Origin: Jhaorihella thermophila
GTDB taxonomy: Bacteria > Pseudomonadota > Alphaproteobacteria > Rhodobacterales > Rhodobacteraceae
Assembly: GCF_900108275.1 (NCBI RefSeq)
Contig: NZ_FNVD01000001.1
Coordinates: 1 to 64,000 of the forward strand
DNA length: 64,000 bases
Reading direction: 5' to 3'
In this document: positions 25,653 through 35,839 of the stretch, piece after piece
Layout: each line of letters opens with the position of its first letter
Position numbering within the stretch: position 1 is the stretch's first letter
Notes under the pieces: generated by a model
What the model was told of the DNA's origin: nothing
What the model saw: the letters and a program-made list of their open reading frames with translations, nothing else
The model's database searches: none
Made by a program: the position numbers and the translations under genes

Positions 25653-28082
25653 TCAGCCCTTCGGCATTTTCAGCACGACGTTTCGGCTGCCCTTCCGGTA
25701 GCGCAGTTCGTCATCGCCGATGGCGATGATCTGGCCGCCATCGATGCGATCGCCGACCTTGACCTTCTTGTAGCGGCCGCTGGACAGCCGCACCAGCGCC
25801 CGCCGATTGGCCGAGGTGCCATAGACGCCGATCAGCGTGACGTCCCGCAGCCGGATCGCGTTCTTCACGGTCGCCCGCCGCGTGACCGTGGCCGCCGAAG
25901 GCCTGTTCGGCTTGAACGCGGCGCTGGCCGGGACGGCGGGGCCGGTGGCTGCCGCACCGCCCGATTGCGCGCTGGCCAGCGCCCGTTCGACGGCGGCCGA
26001 GAAATTCCGTGGCCGCGCCTTCGGCCGATAGGCCGTCGCCACCGCCTGCGCGGTCGCGGGGGCATCCGGTTCGGCTTGCGGGATATCACGCTCCGGACGC
26101 AGTCTGGGGCGCAGCTTGCCCAGCTCGGCCCGGCTGCGGCCGCCCAGATTGGCACGTTCGTTCGCCTCGATCAGGTCGCCGGGGCGGGCCCTGGGCCGGA
26201 TCTTGGCCAGCCGCGCGTCGCGCTCCTGCGCCTCTTGCTCCTGTCGGGCCACTTCGGGACGCTCGGGAGTGGGGGGCGGCACCACGGGGGGTTTGCCCAG
26301 ATGGACCAGGATCCCTTCGGGTGTCAGCGTGCCCTCGGGCGTGGGTTCGACGAGGCCCCGATCGTCCAGCGCGAATTCGGTGCCCGCCGCCGCGGGAGAG
26401 GCCCGAACGGCCAGCGGGGCATCGGTGTCCAGAGCCTCGGCGCCCGGCAGGACAACGGCGTCGCTGAACAGGTCGGTCCGGTCGATCGAGGCGACGTAGA
26501 GATCGTTGAGCGTAATGATCGACGGCGCTTCGGGGACGGCGGGCGGCGTCTGCCAGATGCCGGATGCGGCATAGAGCGCCTGATCCTGCGGCGCGGCGCC
26601 GTCATTGCCGGCGGGCGCTTCCGCGTCGGGCGCTTCCCCGGCAGGCGTTCGCAATGCCTCGAGCACTGCCGCGTCGGTTTCCGTCAGGGTCTCTTCGGCG
26701 CGGGCGTCCTTGTCAGAAGACGGCTGGCGAGGGGCTGCCGTCGGCGCGGGCAGAGAGGCGATGCTTGGCAGGACGGGATCGACAGGGGCCGGCCTCGGCG
26801 GCGTCGGTGCCGGGGTGGCCGGCTCGGCGGCTTCGATCTGCGCGGCGGGGGCCGGGGCGGAATCTGGCAGGGCAGTTGCGTCTTGCGGTTCGGGCGACGG
26901 CGTGTCCGCGGGCGGCGTATCAGCGGAAGCCGCGTCGGGCTCTTCCGCCTCGGGCGGCTCGATGGCGGTGATGACCACATCGCCGTCGCTCCTGCCGCGA
27001 AACAGCCCCGCGATGCCGTCCTCGAGGAATATCATCGCCCATATCGCCACGGCCGCCAGCACCAGAAGCAGAGCGACCGACAGCACGAGGCCGAGGTGCC
27101 GCCAGGCCCCGACGGCCTGCGGGGCCTGGCGCGCGCCGAACACGGTCAGGCGCGCGGATTCGTCGTCGGGCGGCAGATCGTCGATGCGCGGCGACGGCGG
27201 GGCAACGGGGATGGTCGTCCGCTGCGCCGTGACCGCGGAATCGGGCACGATTGGCTGTGGCACCGGCTGTCTTGAGGTGCCGTCTTTGGCCTCCGCGATG
27301 ATCGACTCGGCCGCGTTGGCCGGAGTATCCGCCGGGGAAACCGGCTGGTCGTCCTGAATGATCGTCAGCCGCCGCTCGACCTCGGGGGCGGATTCGGGAA
27401 CGATCTTCGGGGCATCGGCCGTGCCCGCCGGATCCATCCCGTCGGTTGCCTCGCCCGCGGCGCGGTCGGCCTTGGCACGCCGGCTGGCAAAACCGGGAAT
27501 CGCCGCGTCCTGCGGCTCGGGGGCAGGTGGCTCTTCGACCTCTCCGATGACCACGACGGCCATCTCGTCGGGCGTGACCTGCGCGCCGTCCGTCAGATCG
27601 GGGGCAAGGGTCGTGACACCAAAGAACGGCTCGCCCGCAAAGCTTTCGTCCTCGGGCACGGCGACAAAGCTGACCGGGTTGAAACCGTGGTCGTTGGCAA
27701 AGCTCTCGGCCTCGTCCAGCGTCTCTCGCGCCACGGCGGCGATATGGGTGAATTCGCCATCGGCCGACACGTCAAACGCCAGTTCGTCCAGCGCATAGGG
27801 CGTGGCCCCGTCCAGCGCGGCGGCCGCCGCCTCGCGGCGTTCGCTCTCGCTGACGCGCCCGGTCCTGATCGTCATGTAGCGGATCTGGTCATTGGGGATG
27901 AGCAGCTTGCAGCGGACCCCCGCAGGGTCCAGCGCCTCGGCCCGTCCCCGCAGATCGGCGAGTTCCCCCGCCAGATCCGCGGCATCCAGCGCCACCGACC
28001 CGACGCGCCGCCACCCGCCCCCTGCGCGATGCAGCAGAGTTATTCCGTCAAAGGAAAGGGATAGCGCGAAATTCGGTTTCAT
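25653..28082 (-). CDS. Bitopic protein with GspL/PilM-like N-terminus and GspC/PilP-like C-terminus
   Basis: An 809-residue protein of unusual layout. Residues 1 to about 160 resemble the cytoplasmic actin/RNase-H-like part of GspL or PilM proteins (FALSLSFDGITLLHR, IRTGRVSESERREAAAAALDGATPYALDELAFDV). One membrane segment lies near 328-350 (LGLVLSVALLLVLAAVAIWAMIF). About 390 Pro/Ala/Glu-rich residues follow, long enough to span the periplasm. The last 65 residues (RDVTLIGVYGTSANRRALVRL then VGDRIDGGQIIAIGDDELRYRKGSRNVVLKM) look like the secretin-contacting HR domain of GspC/PilP. No secretion or pilus genes are adjacent. The upstream in-frame extension to 28202 is less likely coding. Function is not established. 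Confidence 0.6.
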   Translation of the reverse strand: MKPNFALSLSFDGITLLHRAGGGWRRVGSVALDAADLAGELADLRGRAEALDPAGVRCKLLIPNDQIRYMTIRTGRVSESERREAAAAALDGATPYALDELAFDVSADGEFTHIAAVARETLDEAESFANDHGFNPVSFVAVPEDESFAGEPFFGVTTLAPDLTDGAQVTPDEMAVVVIGEVEEPPAPEPQDAAIPGFASRRAKADRAAGEATDGMDPAGTADAPKIVPESAPEVERRLTIIQDDQPVSPADTPANAAESIIAEAKDGTSRQPVPQPIVPDSAVTAQRTTIPVAPPSPRIDDLPPDDESARLTVFGARQAPQAVGAWRHLGLVLSVALLLVLAAVAIWAMIFLEDGIAGLFRGRSDGDVVITAIEPPEAEEPDAASADTPPADTPSPEPQDATALPDSAPAPAAQIEAAEPATPAPTPPRPAPVDPVLPSIASLPAPTAAPRQPSSDKDARAEETLTETDAAVLEALRTPAGEAPDAEAPAGNDGAAPQDQALYAASGIWQTPPAVPEAPSIITLNDLYVASIDRTDLFSDAVVLPGAEALDTDAPLAVRASPAAAGTEFALDDRGLVEPTPEGTLTPEGILVHLGKPPVVPPPTPERPEVARQEQEAQERDARLAKIRPRARPGDLIEANERANLGGRSRAELGKLRPRLRPERDIPQAEPDAPATAQAVATAYRPKARPRNFSAAVERALASAQSGGAAATGPAVPASAAFKPNRPSAATVTRRATVKNAIRLRDVTLIGVYGTSANRRALVRLSSGRYKKVKVGDRIDGGQIIAIGDDELRYRKGSRNVVLKMPKG

Positions 28083-28252
28083 CCGGCGATTGCGTTGACT
28101 GCCTGCGCCCCCTGCGGGGCCAAATCCGGCAAAACCATAAAGCAGGACCGCCCCGAGGGAAAGGAAAACCGGCGGCGGGAATTTGCCGAGGCGGTTGACC
28201 ATGACCGCCGTCCTTTCCCATCTCTTGAGCGGACAGGAAAGGAGAAGCGACC

Positions 28253-28942
28253 GTGAAACGATGGATTGCAGCCTGCATGGCGGTGGTGGTTCTGGCAGTG
28301 CCGGCAGCCGCCGAGGAAACCCCGCGCCATATTTCCGTGACCGGCGAAGGCCGGGTCGAGGCGGTGCCCGACATGGCCACCCTGTCGCTGGGAGTAAGCA
28401 AGGCCGCCCCCGAGGCCGGGCCGGCGATGGCGGCGGCAGCGAAGGCGGCGAATGCCATCATGGACCGGCTGGCGGCCATGGACATCCCCGCCCGGGACAT
28501 CCGCACCAGCCGGGTTGCGCTCAGCCCCGTATGGTCGGATCGCGACGACGGCCGGCCCCGGCGGATCACGGGCTATCGCGCCGATTACGGCGTGACCGTG
28601 CGGATCCGCGATCTGGACAAGGTGGGCCCGGTGATCGATGCCACCGTGCAGGCCGGCGGAAACGACTTTGGCGGGCTGTCCTTTTCGGTTCAGGATGACG
28701 GGCCGCTTCGGGATGCGGCGCGGCAACAGGCGGTGAGGGACGCAACGGCCAGGGCGGAGCTTCTGGCCCAGGCCGCCGGCGTCACGCTCGGGCCCGTGGT
28801 GACGATCAGTGAAGGCGGGGGCGCCACCCCGCGTCCTTACGAGATGCGCGCCGCCGCCGCGATGGCCGACACGATCCCGGTCGCGCCGGGCGAGATCTCC
28901 GTTACCGCGCGGGTCGATATGGTGTTCGAGATCACCGACTGA
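28253..28942 (+). CDS. SIMPL-domain (DUF541) periplasmic protein
   Basis: A 229-residue exported protein. The signal peptide (MKRWIAACMAVVVLAVPAAA) is cleaved near Ala20. The mature part is a SIMPL domain: ISVTGEGRVEAVPDMATLSLGV at the start, a middle GYRADYGVTVRIRDLDKVGPVIDATVQAGGN block, and RDATARAELLAQAAGVTLGPVVTISEGG near the end. Relatives are oxidative-stress or outer-membrane associated, but the biochemical role is unknown. The start has GGAAAGGAG upstream. A structured dispersed repeat lies immediately downstream. Confidence 0.88.
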   Translation: MKRWIAACMAVVVLAVPAAAEETPRHISVTGEGRVEAVPDMATLSLGVSKAAPEAGPAMAAAAKAANAIMDRLAAMDIPARDIRTSRVALSPVWSDRDDGRPRRITGYRADYGVTVRIRDLDKVGPVIDATVQAGGNDFGGLSFSVQDDGPLRDAARQQAVRDATARAELLAQAAGVTLGPVVTISEGGGATPRPYEMRAAAAMADTIPVAPGEISVTARVDMVFEITD

Positions 28943-28976
28943 GTCGGCCACGTTCCGACCACCCGCGCAAACGCCC

Positions 28977-29055
28977 CTTCATCTTGCCTGAAATACTCCG
29001 GGGGGCGCGGGGGGCAGCGCCCCCCGCTCCGGTCGGATCGGCCTCGCCGATCCGA
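28977..29055 (+). repeat. Dispersed structured repeat, copy 1
   Basis: The core CTTCATCTTGC, 3 bases, AAATACTCC (from 28977) is followed by two hairpins. One is GCGGGGGGC / GCCCCCCGC (29007-29015, 29019-29027); the other is TCGGATCGGC / GCCGATCCGA (29033-29042, 29046-29055). It lies between the convergent SIMPL and transketolase genes. The same architecture recurs at 42813. Confidence 0.8.
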
Positions 29056-29086
29056 AACCGAAGAGTCCAAGGCTCCGCGCGGCGTC

Positions 29087-31108
29087 TCAGCCCAGCAGGG
29101 CGCGCACCTTGTCGGCCACCGCCTGCGCGGTGATGCCGAACTTTTCATAGAGCACATCTGCAGGCGCCGAGGCGCCAAAGCTTTCCATGCCGACAAAACC
29201 GGCCTTGGCCTCGCGGCCGCGCTCGCCCAGAAGCCAGCGATCCCAGCCGCCCAAGCGCGTCGCGGCCTCGATGCCCACGCGCACCGGCCCGGCCGGCAGC
29301 ACGCGACGGCGCCAGGCTTCGTCCTGCTGGGCGAACAACTCCATGCAGGGCATGGACACGACGCGGGTGCCGATCCCGTCGGCCTCGAGCATCTCGCGCG
29401 CCTCCAGCGCGATCGACACCTCCGATCCGGTCGCAATCAGGATCGCCTGCCGCTTTGCTTCGGCCTCGGCCAGCACATAGGCGCCACGGGCGGTCAGGTT
29501 GGCGGTCTTGTGCCGGGTGCGCACGGTCGGCACGCCCTGCCGCGTCAGCGACAGCACCGACGGCGTTTCCTTCGACGACAGCGCCAGCTCCCAAGCCTCG
29601 GCGGTTTCCACCATGTCGGCGGGCCGGAACACATACGTATTCGGCGTGGCCCGCGAAATCGCCAGATGCTCGACCGGCTGGTGGGTCGGGCCGTCCTCGC
29701 CCAGACCGATGGAGTCGTGGGTCATCACGAACACGGTAGGGATCTTCATCAGCGCCGCCATCCGCATCGCCGGTCGGGCATAGTCGGTGAACGCCATGAA
29801 GGTGCCGCCATAGGGGCGGATCCCGCCATGCAGCGCCATGCCGTTCATCGCCGCGGCCATGCCGTGTTCGCGCACGCCCCAATGGACATAGCGGCCCTTG
29901 CGGTTGTCCACGTCAAACACCGTCATGTCCGACGATTTCGTGTTGTTCGACCCCGACAGATCGGCCGAACCGCCCACGGTTTCCGGCATCACAGGGTTCA
30001 CCGCCTCCAGCACCTTCTGCGAGGCCTGGCGGGTCGCCATCTTGCCCCCGGCCTCGCTGGCCTCTTTCTTCACCGCGCGGATCGCCGCCGACAGACGCCT
30101 GGGCACCTCGCGGGCGAATACGCGGTTGAACTCGGCCTGACGGCGTTCGGACAGTTCGGACAAACGCGCCTCCCACGCCTCGCGCTCGGCCGCGCCGCGT
30201 GCGCCGATCGCCTCCCAGGCGGCCTTGACCTCGGCAGGCACATGGAAGGGCTCGGGGCTCCAGCCATAGGCGGCCTTGGCATCGGCCAGCTGCTGCGCGT
30301 CGGTCAGCGCGCCATGGCCCTTGGAGGTGTCCTGCGCGGCATGGCCCAGCGCGATATGGGTCTTGCAGGCGATCATGCTGGGTTTCTTCGTCGCCTTCGC
30401 CTTGGCGATCGCCGCGTCGATGGCGGCCGGATCATGGCCGTCGATTTCCTGCACATGCCAGCCCGACGCCTTGAACCGCGCCACTTGGTCGGTGCGGTCG
30501 GCCAGATCCACCGTGCCGTCGATGGTGATGTTGTTGTTGTCCCACAGCACGATCAGCCGACCCAGCTGCTGCCGTCCGGCCAGCGCGATCGCCTCCTGGC
30601 TGACGCCCTCCATCAGGCACCCGTCGCCGGCGATGACATAGGTGTAGTGGTCCACGATCTTGCGGCCGAAGCGGGCGCGCAGCATCTCTTCGGCCATGGC
30701 AAAGCCGACCGCGTTGGCGATGCCCTGTCCCAGCGGGCCGGTGGTGGTTTCGATCCCGCGGGCGTGGCCATATTCGGGGTGGCCGGCGGTGCGGGCGCCC
30801 CACTGGCGGAAGTTGCGGATCTCGTCCAGCGTGATGTCGGGGTTGCCGGTGAGATACAGCAGCGAATAGAGCAGCATCGAGCCATGCCCGGCCGACAAGA
30901 TGAACCGGTCGCGGTCGGGCCATTCGGGATGGGCGGCATCGAATTTCAGGTGCTTTTCGAACAGAACGGTCGCGACGTCGGCCATGCCCATCGGCATGCC
31001 GGAATGGCCGGAATTGGCCGCCGCGACGGCATCCAGCGTCAGTGCGCGGATGGCGGTCGCCTTGGCCCAGTGATCGGGATTGGCGGTGCGCAGGGGGGTG
31101 AGGTCCAC
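29087..31108 (-). CDS. tkt: Transketolase
   Basis: A 673-residue thiamine-diphosphate enzyme of the pentose phosphate and Calvin-type pathways. The TPP site is [13 protein letters not shown] with the downstream NNN motif; [12 protein letters not shown] and [19 protein letters not shown] at the N-terminus and [15 protein letters not shown] in the middle domain are typical. I place the start at the GTG at 31108 ([14 protein letters not shown]), which matches the usual start of relatives and has AAGGA upstream; an ATG at 31174 would add 22 atypical residues. The gap gene and zapA are nearby. Confidence 0.95.
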   Translation of the reverse strand: MDLTPLRTANPDHWAKATAIRALTLDAVAAANSGHSGMPMGMADVATVLFEKHLKFDAAHPEWPDRDRFILSAGHGSMLLYSLLYLTGNPDITLDEIRNFRQWGARTAGHPEYGHARGIETTTGPLGQGIANAVGFAMAEEMLRARFGRKIVDHYTYVIAGDGCLMEGVSQEAIALAGRQQLGRLIVLWDNNNITIDGTVDLADRTDQVARFKASGWHVQEIDGHDPAAIDAAIAKAKATKKPSMIACKTHIALGHAAQDTSKGHGALTDAQQLADAKAAYGWSPEPFHVPAEVKAAWEAIGARGAAEREAWEARLSELSERRQAEFNRVFAREVPRRLSAAIRAVKKEASEAGGKMATRQASQKVLEAVNPVMPETVGGSADLSGSNNTKSSDMTVFDVDNRKGRYVHWGVREHGMAAAMNGMALHGGIRPYGGTFMAFTDYARPAMRMAALMKIPTVFVMTHDSIGLGEDGPTHQPVEHLAISRATPNTYVFRPADMVETAEAWELALSSKETPSVLSLTRQGVPTVRTRHKTANLTARGAYVLAEAEAKRQAILIATGSEVSIALEAREMLEADGIGTRVVSMPCMELFAQQDEAWRRRVLPAGPVRVGIEAATRLGGWDRWLLGERGREAKAGFVGMESFGASAPADVLYEKFGITAQAVADKVRALLG

Positions 31109-31378
31109 GGGGATCTGTCCTTCGTGTTGCAGCAGGGATGGGCGCGTGAATAGCAGCCGCGCGGCGAAGATCAAGCACTACCGGGCGCGCGGTTCGAGCA
31201 ATGGTTGAAACCCCGCGCCCAAGTGGTTGAAAGCAAAGGCAGGGGTATTCCGTGCCGCCACGCCGTGGTCTAGCATCGGTGGGAACATCGGGCCGATTCG
31301 GCAGAAACCGCGGCATTCTGCGGGTGCGGTCGAAACCGAAGATCATCCGGCCGGAAGACACTGGGGAAGGTGACAGGC

Positions 31379-32092
31379 ATGAGCCAGATCGAGGAATTGC
31401 AGAGCCGTCTTGTTGCGGCGCTGGAGCGGATCGGTGCGGGGGCCGAGGCGCTGGCGCAGCGCGCGGCCTCGGCTGCGGCGCCGGAGGCCACGGACGGCGC
31501 GGACGATGCCGACCTGGCTGCCGCGCTGGAGGAAGAGAGGATCGCCAATGCCCAGCTCGAGGAACGGCTCAAGACGCTGAAGGCGCGGCACGAAAAGGAA
31601 CTGGCCGAACTGCGCGCCGAGCGGCAGAGCGGCGAGGATGTCGAGGCGCTGAAATCCGAACTGGAAACGCTGCGGCAGGAAGCCGACACCCTGCGCCAGC
31701 AGGTCGAGGCGTTGCAGGCGGAACTGGCCGAAGCCAAGGCGCAGGGCGGCGAGGCCGACGCGCTGCGGGCCGAACTGGAGGGCCTTCGGGCCGAACTGGA
31801 GGCCGCGCGGCAGGAAAGCGCCGCCCAGGCCGAGGCTATGGGAAAGCTGGATGCCGAACTGCAGCGGCTGCGCAGCGCCAACGACCAGCTGCGCGACGTG
31901 AACGGCCAGCTGCGCGCCGCCAATGCCGAAGGCGTGGGCGACGCCGAACTGGTCAACAAGGCGATGGCGGCGGAACTGGAGGGGTTGCGCGCCACGCGCG
32001 AGGCCGAAACCGCCGAGGTGAACGCCGTGCTGGCCCGGCTCGATTCGGTTCTGGCCAATGCCCGGAACCTGCCTGAAGGAGAGGAAGTCTGA
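31379..32092 (+). CDS. Coiled-coil protein encoded with zapA
   Basis: A 237-residue, almost wholly alpha-helical protein. Long heptad-repeat segments rich in Glu, Leu, Ala and Arg run from about residue 40 to 215. There is no signal peptide or membrane segment. The ATG at 31379 follows GGGGAAGG. The stop overlaps the zapA ATG by one base (TGATG), so the two are coupled. In context it may be a ZapB-like or other divisome-associated coiled coil; that is inference, and no catalytic motif is present. Confidence 0.75.
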   Translation: MSQIEELQSRLVAALERIGAGAEALAQRAASAAAPEATDGADDADLAAALEEERIANAQLEERLKTLKARHEKELAELRAERQSGEDVEALKSELETLRQEADTLRQQVEALQAELAEAKAQGGEADALRAELEGLRAELEAARQESAAQAEAMGKLDAELQRLRSANDQLRDVNGQLRAANAEGVGDAELVNKAMAAELEGLRATREAETAEVNAVLARLDSVLANARNLPEGEEV

Positions 32093-32469
32093 TGCCCGAG
32101 GTGACGATCCATATTGGCGGCCGGAGCTTCGAGGTGGCCTGCCAGGCAGGGGAAGAGCAGTATCTTGAGGCCGCGGCGAAGATGCTGGATGACGAGGCGC
32201 AGGTGCTGTCGAACCAGATCGGCCGGATGCCCGAAGCGCGGATGCTGCTGATGGCGGGGCTGATGCTGGCCGACAAGACCGCCGCGATCGAGGACAAGCT
32301 GCGCCAGGTGGAGGAGGAACTGGCCCAGTTGCGCGAGGCGGCCCCGCCCGAGCCCGAGCGGATCGAGGTGCCCGTGGTGCCCGAAGCCGTGACCGAGACG
32401 CTGGCGGAACTGGCCGCGCGGGCCGAGGCGCTGGCCGCCGAGATCGAGGAAAAGGCAGCCGCGGAATGA
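32092..32469 (+). CDS. zapA: Cell division protein ZapA
   Basis: A 125-residue ZapA protein, which binds FtsZ and bundles its filaments at the division site. The N-terminal globular part starts VTIHIGGRSFEVACQAGEEQYLEAAAKMLDDEA, as in the family, followed by a helix (ARMLLMAGLMLADKTAAIEDKLRQVEEELAQL) and a longer acidic C-terminal tail. It sits between a coiled-coil gene (1-base overlap) and a lysozyme-inhibitor-like gene (ATGA overlap), a compact operon. Confidence 0.9.
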   Translation: MPEVTIHIGGRSFEVACQAGEEQYLEAAAKMLDDEAQVLSNQIGRMPEARMLLMAGLMLADKTAAIEDKLRQVEEELAQLREAAPPEPERIEVPVVPEAVTETLAELAARAEALAAEIEEKAAAE

Positions 32470-32831
32470 GCCCCGTCCGGGCGCTGATCGGCGCGGCAAT
32501 GGCGCTGCCCCCGTGCGCCGCCCATGCCGGCACCGAGGTCGTGGAAATCGTCTATGAATGCGAACAACGCGGCGTCCGGTTGCCGGTCGTGTTCGTCAAT
32601 ACCGAGGGCGGGCCGGGACTTGCCGTCATGTCCATCGAGGGCAAGCTGGTCACGATGCGGTCGACGCCCAACGGATCGGGCGTGCGCTATGTCGCCATCG
32701 ACGAACAGGACAGCTATCGGCTGCATGCCAAGGGCGAGACGGCGTTCGTCACATGGCTGGCGGCCGATCACACCGCCGATGAGATCACGATCCTGCGCGA
32801 CTGCTGGATGATAGACGAAAAAGGCCGCTGA
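32466..32831 (+). CDS. MliC-like lysozyme inhibitor family protein
   Basis: A 121-residue protein with a short signal-like N-terminus (ALIGAAMALPPCAAHA). Its body resembles the MliC fold: VEIVYECEQRG, an inner strand PVVFVNTEGGPGLAVM, the signature NGSGVRYVAID (S-G-x-x-Y) and ETAFVTWLA, with a C-terminal Cys in LRDCWMID that can pair with the Cys in YECEQ. MliC proteins block c-type lysozyme in the periplasm. Its ATG overlaps the zapA stop. A terminator overlaps its last codons. Confidence 0.65.
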   Translation: MSPVRALIGAAMALPPCAAHAGTEVVEIVYECEQRGVRLPVVFVNTEGGPGLAVMSIEGKLVTMRSTPNGSGVRYVAIDEQDSYRLHAKGETAFVTWLAADHTADEITILRDCWMIDEKGR

Positions 32832-32847
32832 CGATCGCAGCGGCCTT
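32821..32847. terminator. Bidirectional terminator between MliC-like gene and grxD
   Basis: AAGGCCGCTG (32821-32830) / CAGCGGCCTT (32838-32847) is a perfect 10-bp stem with a 7-base loop, lying between two convergent genes and including the MliC-like stop codon. An A-rich run precedes it, serving as a T tract for the opposite strand. Confidence 0.75.
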
Positions 32848-32867
32848 CCTGAAGGGGTTCGGCGGGC

Positions 32868-33230
32868 TCAGGCGTTGGCTTCGCGGATCTTTTCCGCGGC
32901 TTCCTTGCTGTAGGCCACGCCCTTCTTGTCGAACAACTCGTCCAGCTCGCCCGAGAGCGTCATTTCCGTGACGATGTCGCAGCCGCCGACGAATTCGCCC
33001 TTCACATAGAGCTGCGGGATCGTCGGCCAGTCCGAAAATTCCTTGATGCCCTGGCGGATTTCCTCGTCGGCCAGCACGTTCACGTCCTGGTATTCGACGC
33101 CCATGTAGTTCAGAACGCCCGCCACGCGCGAGGAAAACCCGCATTGCGGCATGGTCTTGGTGCCTTTCATGTACAGCACCACGTCGTTGCCTTCGATGGT
33201 TTCGCGGATGCGGTCTTTCATGTCGGTCAT
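32868..33230 (-). CDS. grxD: Monothiol glutaredoxin (Grx4 type)
   Basis: A 120-residue monothiol glutaredoxin with the CGFS active site (Cys30 in [10 protein letters not shown]) and [19 protein letters not shown] for glutathione binding. These proteins carry a glutathione-ligated [2Fe-2S] cluster and work in iron-sulfur delivery and iron sensing with BolA proteins. A BolA gene lies 46 bases upstream in the same direction, which fits a Grx4-BolA pair. Confidence 0.95.
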   Translation of the reverse strand: MTDMKDRIRETIEGNDVVLYMKGTKTMPQCGFSSRVAGVLNYMGVEYQDVNVLADEEIRQGIKEFSDWPTIPQLYVKGEFVGGCDIVTEMTLSGELDELFDKKGVAYSKEAAEKIREANA

Positions 33231-33276
33231 GTCGGTCTCCGTTGGAGTGTGTTCAGGTTGTGGGCCGCCGCGGCGT

Positions 33277-33513
33277 TCAGTCCGGGGCCTTGGTGGTCAA
33301 TGCCAGCGCGTGCAGTTCGCCGTTGGGGCCGTCCATCTTGCCCTTCAGCGCGGCATAGACCATGCGCTGTTGTTCGACCCGGTTCTTGCCGCGGAAGCTT
33401 TCGTCGATGACGACGGCGGACATGTGCACGCCATCGTCCCCCTGCACGGTGATCTGGGCGTTGGGAAAGCTCTGCCGCAGCAGCTCTTCGAGTTCGTGGG
33501 CGTAAATTGCCAT
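33277..33513 (-). CDS. bolA: BolA-family protein
   Basis: A 78-residue BolA/IbaG-type protein with the class II KH-like fold: [12 protein letters not shown]-like start, [37 protein letters not shown] and the conserved His of the [10 protein letters not shown]-terminal strand. It partners monothiol glutaredoxin in binding [2Fe-2S] clusters. It lies between purL and grxD, all leftward, so the three may be transcribed together. Confidence 0.93.
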   Translation of the reverse strand: MAIYAHELEELLRQSFPNAQITVQGDDGVHMSAVVIDESFRGKNRVEQQRMVYAALKGKMDGPNGELHALALTTKAPD

Positions 33514-33592
33514 GCGCGTTCCTCTTTGGTCGTCGGGGTAGAGATAGAGCGGCCCCCGCGCCTTCGCAAGGGCCGAGGCGGTGGCGGGCGCG

Positions 33593-35752
33593 TCAGCCCA
33601 CCGCCGCTTCGAACGCGGTCCGGTAGAGGCGGGAGAGTTCCTCCAGCGGGGCCTCTGACCCGCCCAGCCGCACGGTATCGCCGCCGAACCGCCCGACGGC
33701 CTGGATCGGCACGCCCTCCTGTCCGGCCGCGGCCATCAGCGCCTCGGCCTGGTCGAAGTTGCAGGCGATCAGATAGCGCGCCTGGTCCTCGCCGAAGAGT
33801 TGGCCCATGTCGTCGGTGTCGATCTGCACGCCCACGCCCGAGCCTTCGGCCAGTTCGAACGCCGCCAGGGCCAGCCCGCCGTCGGAAAGGTCGGTGCAGG
33901 CGGCGATCCATTCGCGATGCGCGCGGATGAAGTCGCCGTGGCGGCGCTCGGCCTCCAGATCCACATGCGGGGCGTCGCCTTCTTCGCGGTTGAACACCTC
34001 GGCCAGCAGCGCGGACTGGCCCAGATGGCCGGTGGTCTCCCCGATCACCAGCGCCACATGGCCGTCGCGCACCTGGGTGCCGATGATCTCGTCGGCGCTG
34101 GCCAGCAGGCCTACCGCGGCGATGGTGGGGGTGGGCAGGATCGCCTCGCCGTCGGTTTCGTTGTAGAGTGAGACGTTGCCTGACACGATCGGCATGTCCA
34201 GCGCCTTGCACGCCGCGCCGATGCCCTGGATGGCGCCGACGAACTGGCCCATGATATCGGGCTTTTCGGGGTTGCCGAAGTTCAGGTTGTCGGTCGAGGC
34301 CAGCGGCTTTGCCCCTACGGCGGTCAAGTTGCGGTAGGCTTCGGCCACGGCCTGCTTGCCGCCCTCGACCGGGTTGGCGCGCACATAGCGCGGGGTCACG
34401 TCCGAGGTGAAGGCAAGGTGCTTGTCCGTCCCGTGCACCCGCACAATGCCCGCGCCCAGCCCCGGCGTGCGGGCGGTGTCGGCCATGACCATCGTGTCGT
34501 ATTGTTCATAGACCCACTGTTTCGCCGCATGGTTGGGCGAGCCGATCAGGGCGCGCAGCCCGTCGATCGGGTCCACCTGCGGCACCTCGCCCAGCGGCGC
34601 GGGCGCGGGCGTGGGCACCCAGGGGCGGTCGTATTCGGGGGCCTCCGAGGACAGTTTCGACAGCGGCAGGTCGGCCTTGACCTCGTTGCCCTGCATGATC
34701 AGGAACCGGTCCTCGGCGATGGTTTCCCCGACGATGGCAAAATCCAGATCCCATTTCTCGAACACTGCCCGCGCCTGCGCCTCCTTTTCGGGGCGCAGCA
34801 CCATGAGCATCCGCTCCTGGCTTTCGGACAGCATCATCTCGTAGGCGGTCATGCCCTCTTCGCGCTGCGGCACATGGTCGAGTTGCAGCTTGACGCCCAG
34901 CCCCCCCTTGTCGCCCATTTCGACCGCCGAGCAGGTGAGGCCCGCCGCGCCCATGTCCTGGATCGAGATCACGGCGCCGGTCTGCATCAGCTCCAGACAG
35001 GCCTCCATCAGACGCTTTTCGGTGAAGGGGTCGCCGACCTGCACGGTGGGGCGCTTTTCCTCGATCGTGTCGTCGAACTCGGCACTGGCCATCGTCGCTC
35101 CGCCAACGCCGTCGCGGCCGGTCTTGGCGCCGAGATAGACCACCGGCATGCCGACGCCGGATGCGGCCGAGTAGAAGATCTTGTCCGCATCGGCCAGCCC
35201 CGCGGCAAAGGCGTTCACCAGACAGTTGCCGTTATAGGCGGGGTGAAAGCGCACCTCGCCGCCCACCGTGGGCACGCCGAAACAGTTGCCGTAACCGCCG
35301 ATCCCTTCGACCACGCCATGCACCAGATGCCGGGTCTTGGGGTGGTCGGGCGCGCCGAAGGACAGGCTGTTCATCGCCGCGATGGGGCGCGCGCCCATGG
35401 TGAAGACGTCGCGCAGGATGCCGCCCACGCCGGTCGCCGCGCCCTGGTAGGGCTCAATATAGGAGGGGTGGTTGTGGCTCTCCATCTTGAACACCACCGC
35501 CTGGCCATCACCGATATCGACGACGCCCGCGTTCTCGCCCGGGCCGCAGATCACCTGCGGGCCCTCGGTCGGCAAGGTGCGCAGCCACTTTTTGGACGAT
35601 TTGTAGGAACAATGCTCGTTCCACATCGCCGAGAAGATGCCGAGTTCGGTGAATGTCGGCTCCCGTCCGATGATATCGAGAATGCGGTCGTATTCTTCGG
35701 GCTTCAGGCCGTGGCTCTCGATCAGTTCGGGGGTGATGGCGGGCTCTTGCAT
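33593..35752 (-). CDS. purL: Phosphoribosylformylglycinamidine synthase II
   Basis: A 719-residue PurL (small, PurS/PurQ-dependent type) that makes FGAM from FGAR, ATP and glutamine in purine synthesis. Motifs include [68 protein letters not shown] and [26 protein letters not shown], repeated in the second half as [16 protein letters not shown] and SGNVSLYNE. The length excludes the large single-chain form. purS and purQ are not in the window. Confidence 0.97.
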   Translation of the reverse strand: MQEPAITPELIESHGLKPEEYDRILDIIGREPTFTELGIFSAMWNEHCSYKSSKKWLRTLPTEGPQVICGPGENAGVVDIGDGQAVVFKMESHNHPSYIEPYQGAATGVGGILRDVFTMGARPIAAMNSLSFGAPDHPKTRHLVHGVVEGIGGYGNCFGVPTVGGEVRFHPAYNGNCLVNAFAAGLADADKIFYSAASGVGMPVVYLGAKTGRDGVGGATMASAEFDDTIEEKRPTVQVGDPFTEKRLMEACLELMQTGAVISIQDMGAAGLTCSAVEMGDKGGLGVKLQLDHVPQREEGMTAYEMMLSESQERMLMVLRPEKEAQARAVFEKWDLDFAIVGETIAEDRFLIMQGNEVKADLPLSKLSSEAPEYDRPWVPTPAPAPLGEVPQVDPIDGLRALIGSPNHAAKQWVYEQYDTMVMADTARTPGLGAGIVRVHGTDKHLAFTSDVTPRYVRANPVEGGKQAVAEAYRNLTAVGAKPLASTDNLNFGNPEKPDIMGQFVGAIQGIGAACKALDMPIVSGNVSLYNETDGEAILPTPTIAAVGLLASADEIIGTQVRDGHVALVIGETTGHLGQSALLAEVFNREEGDAPHVDLEAERRHGDFIRAHREWIAACTDLSDGGLALAAFELAEGSGVGVQIDTDDMGQLFGEDQARYLIACNFDQAEALMAAAGQEGVPIQAVGRFGGDTVRLGGSEAPLEELSRLYRTAFEAAVG

Positions 35753-35839
35753 CGCGTGTCCTCGGGCAGCGTGGCGGAAGTCAGGCGCCTTTTAGGGCAA
35801 GCGGGCGGGCAGCGAAAGGGGGATGCGCGCCGCAGCCGG

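Noticed and set aside
32470-32867. 6S RNA downstream of zapA
   Set aside because: The interval is occupied by the overlapping MliC-like gene and a terminator, leaving no room for a 6S RNA.
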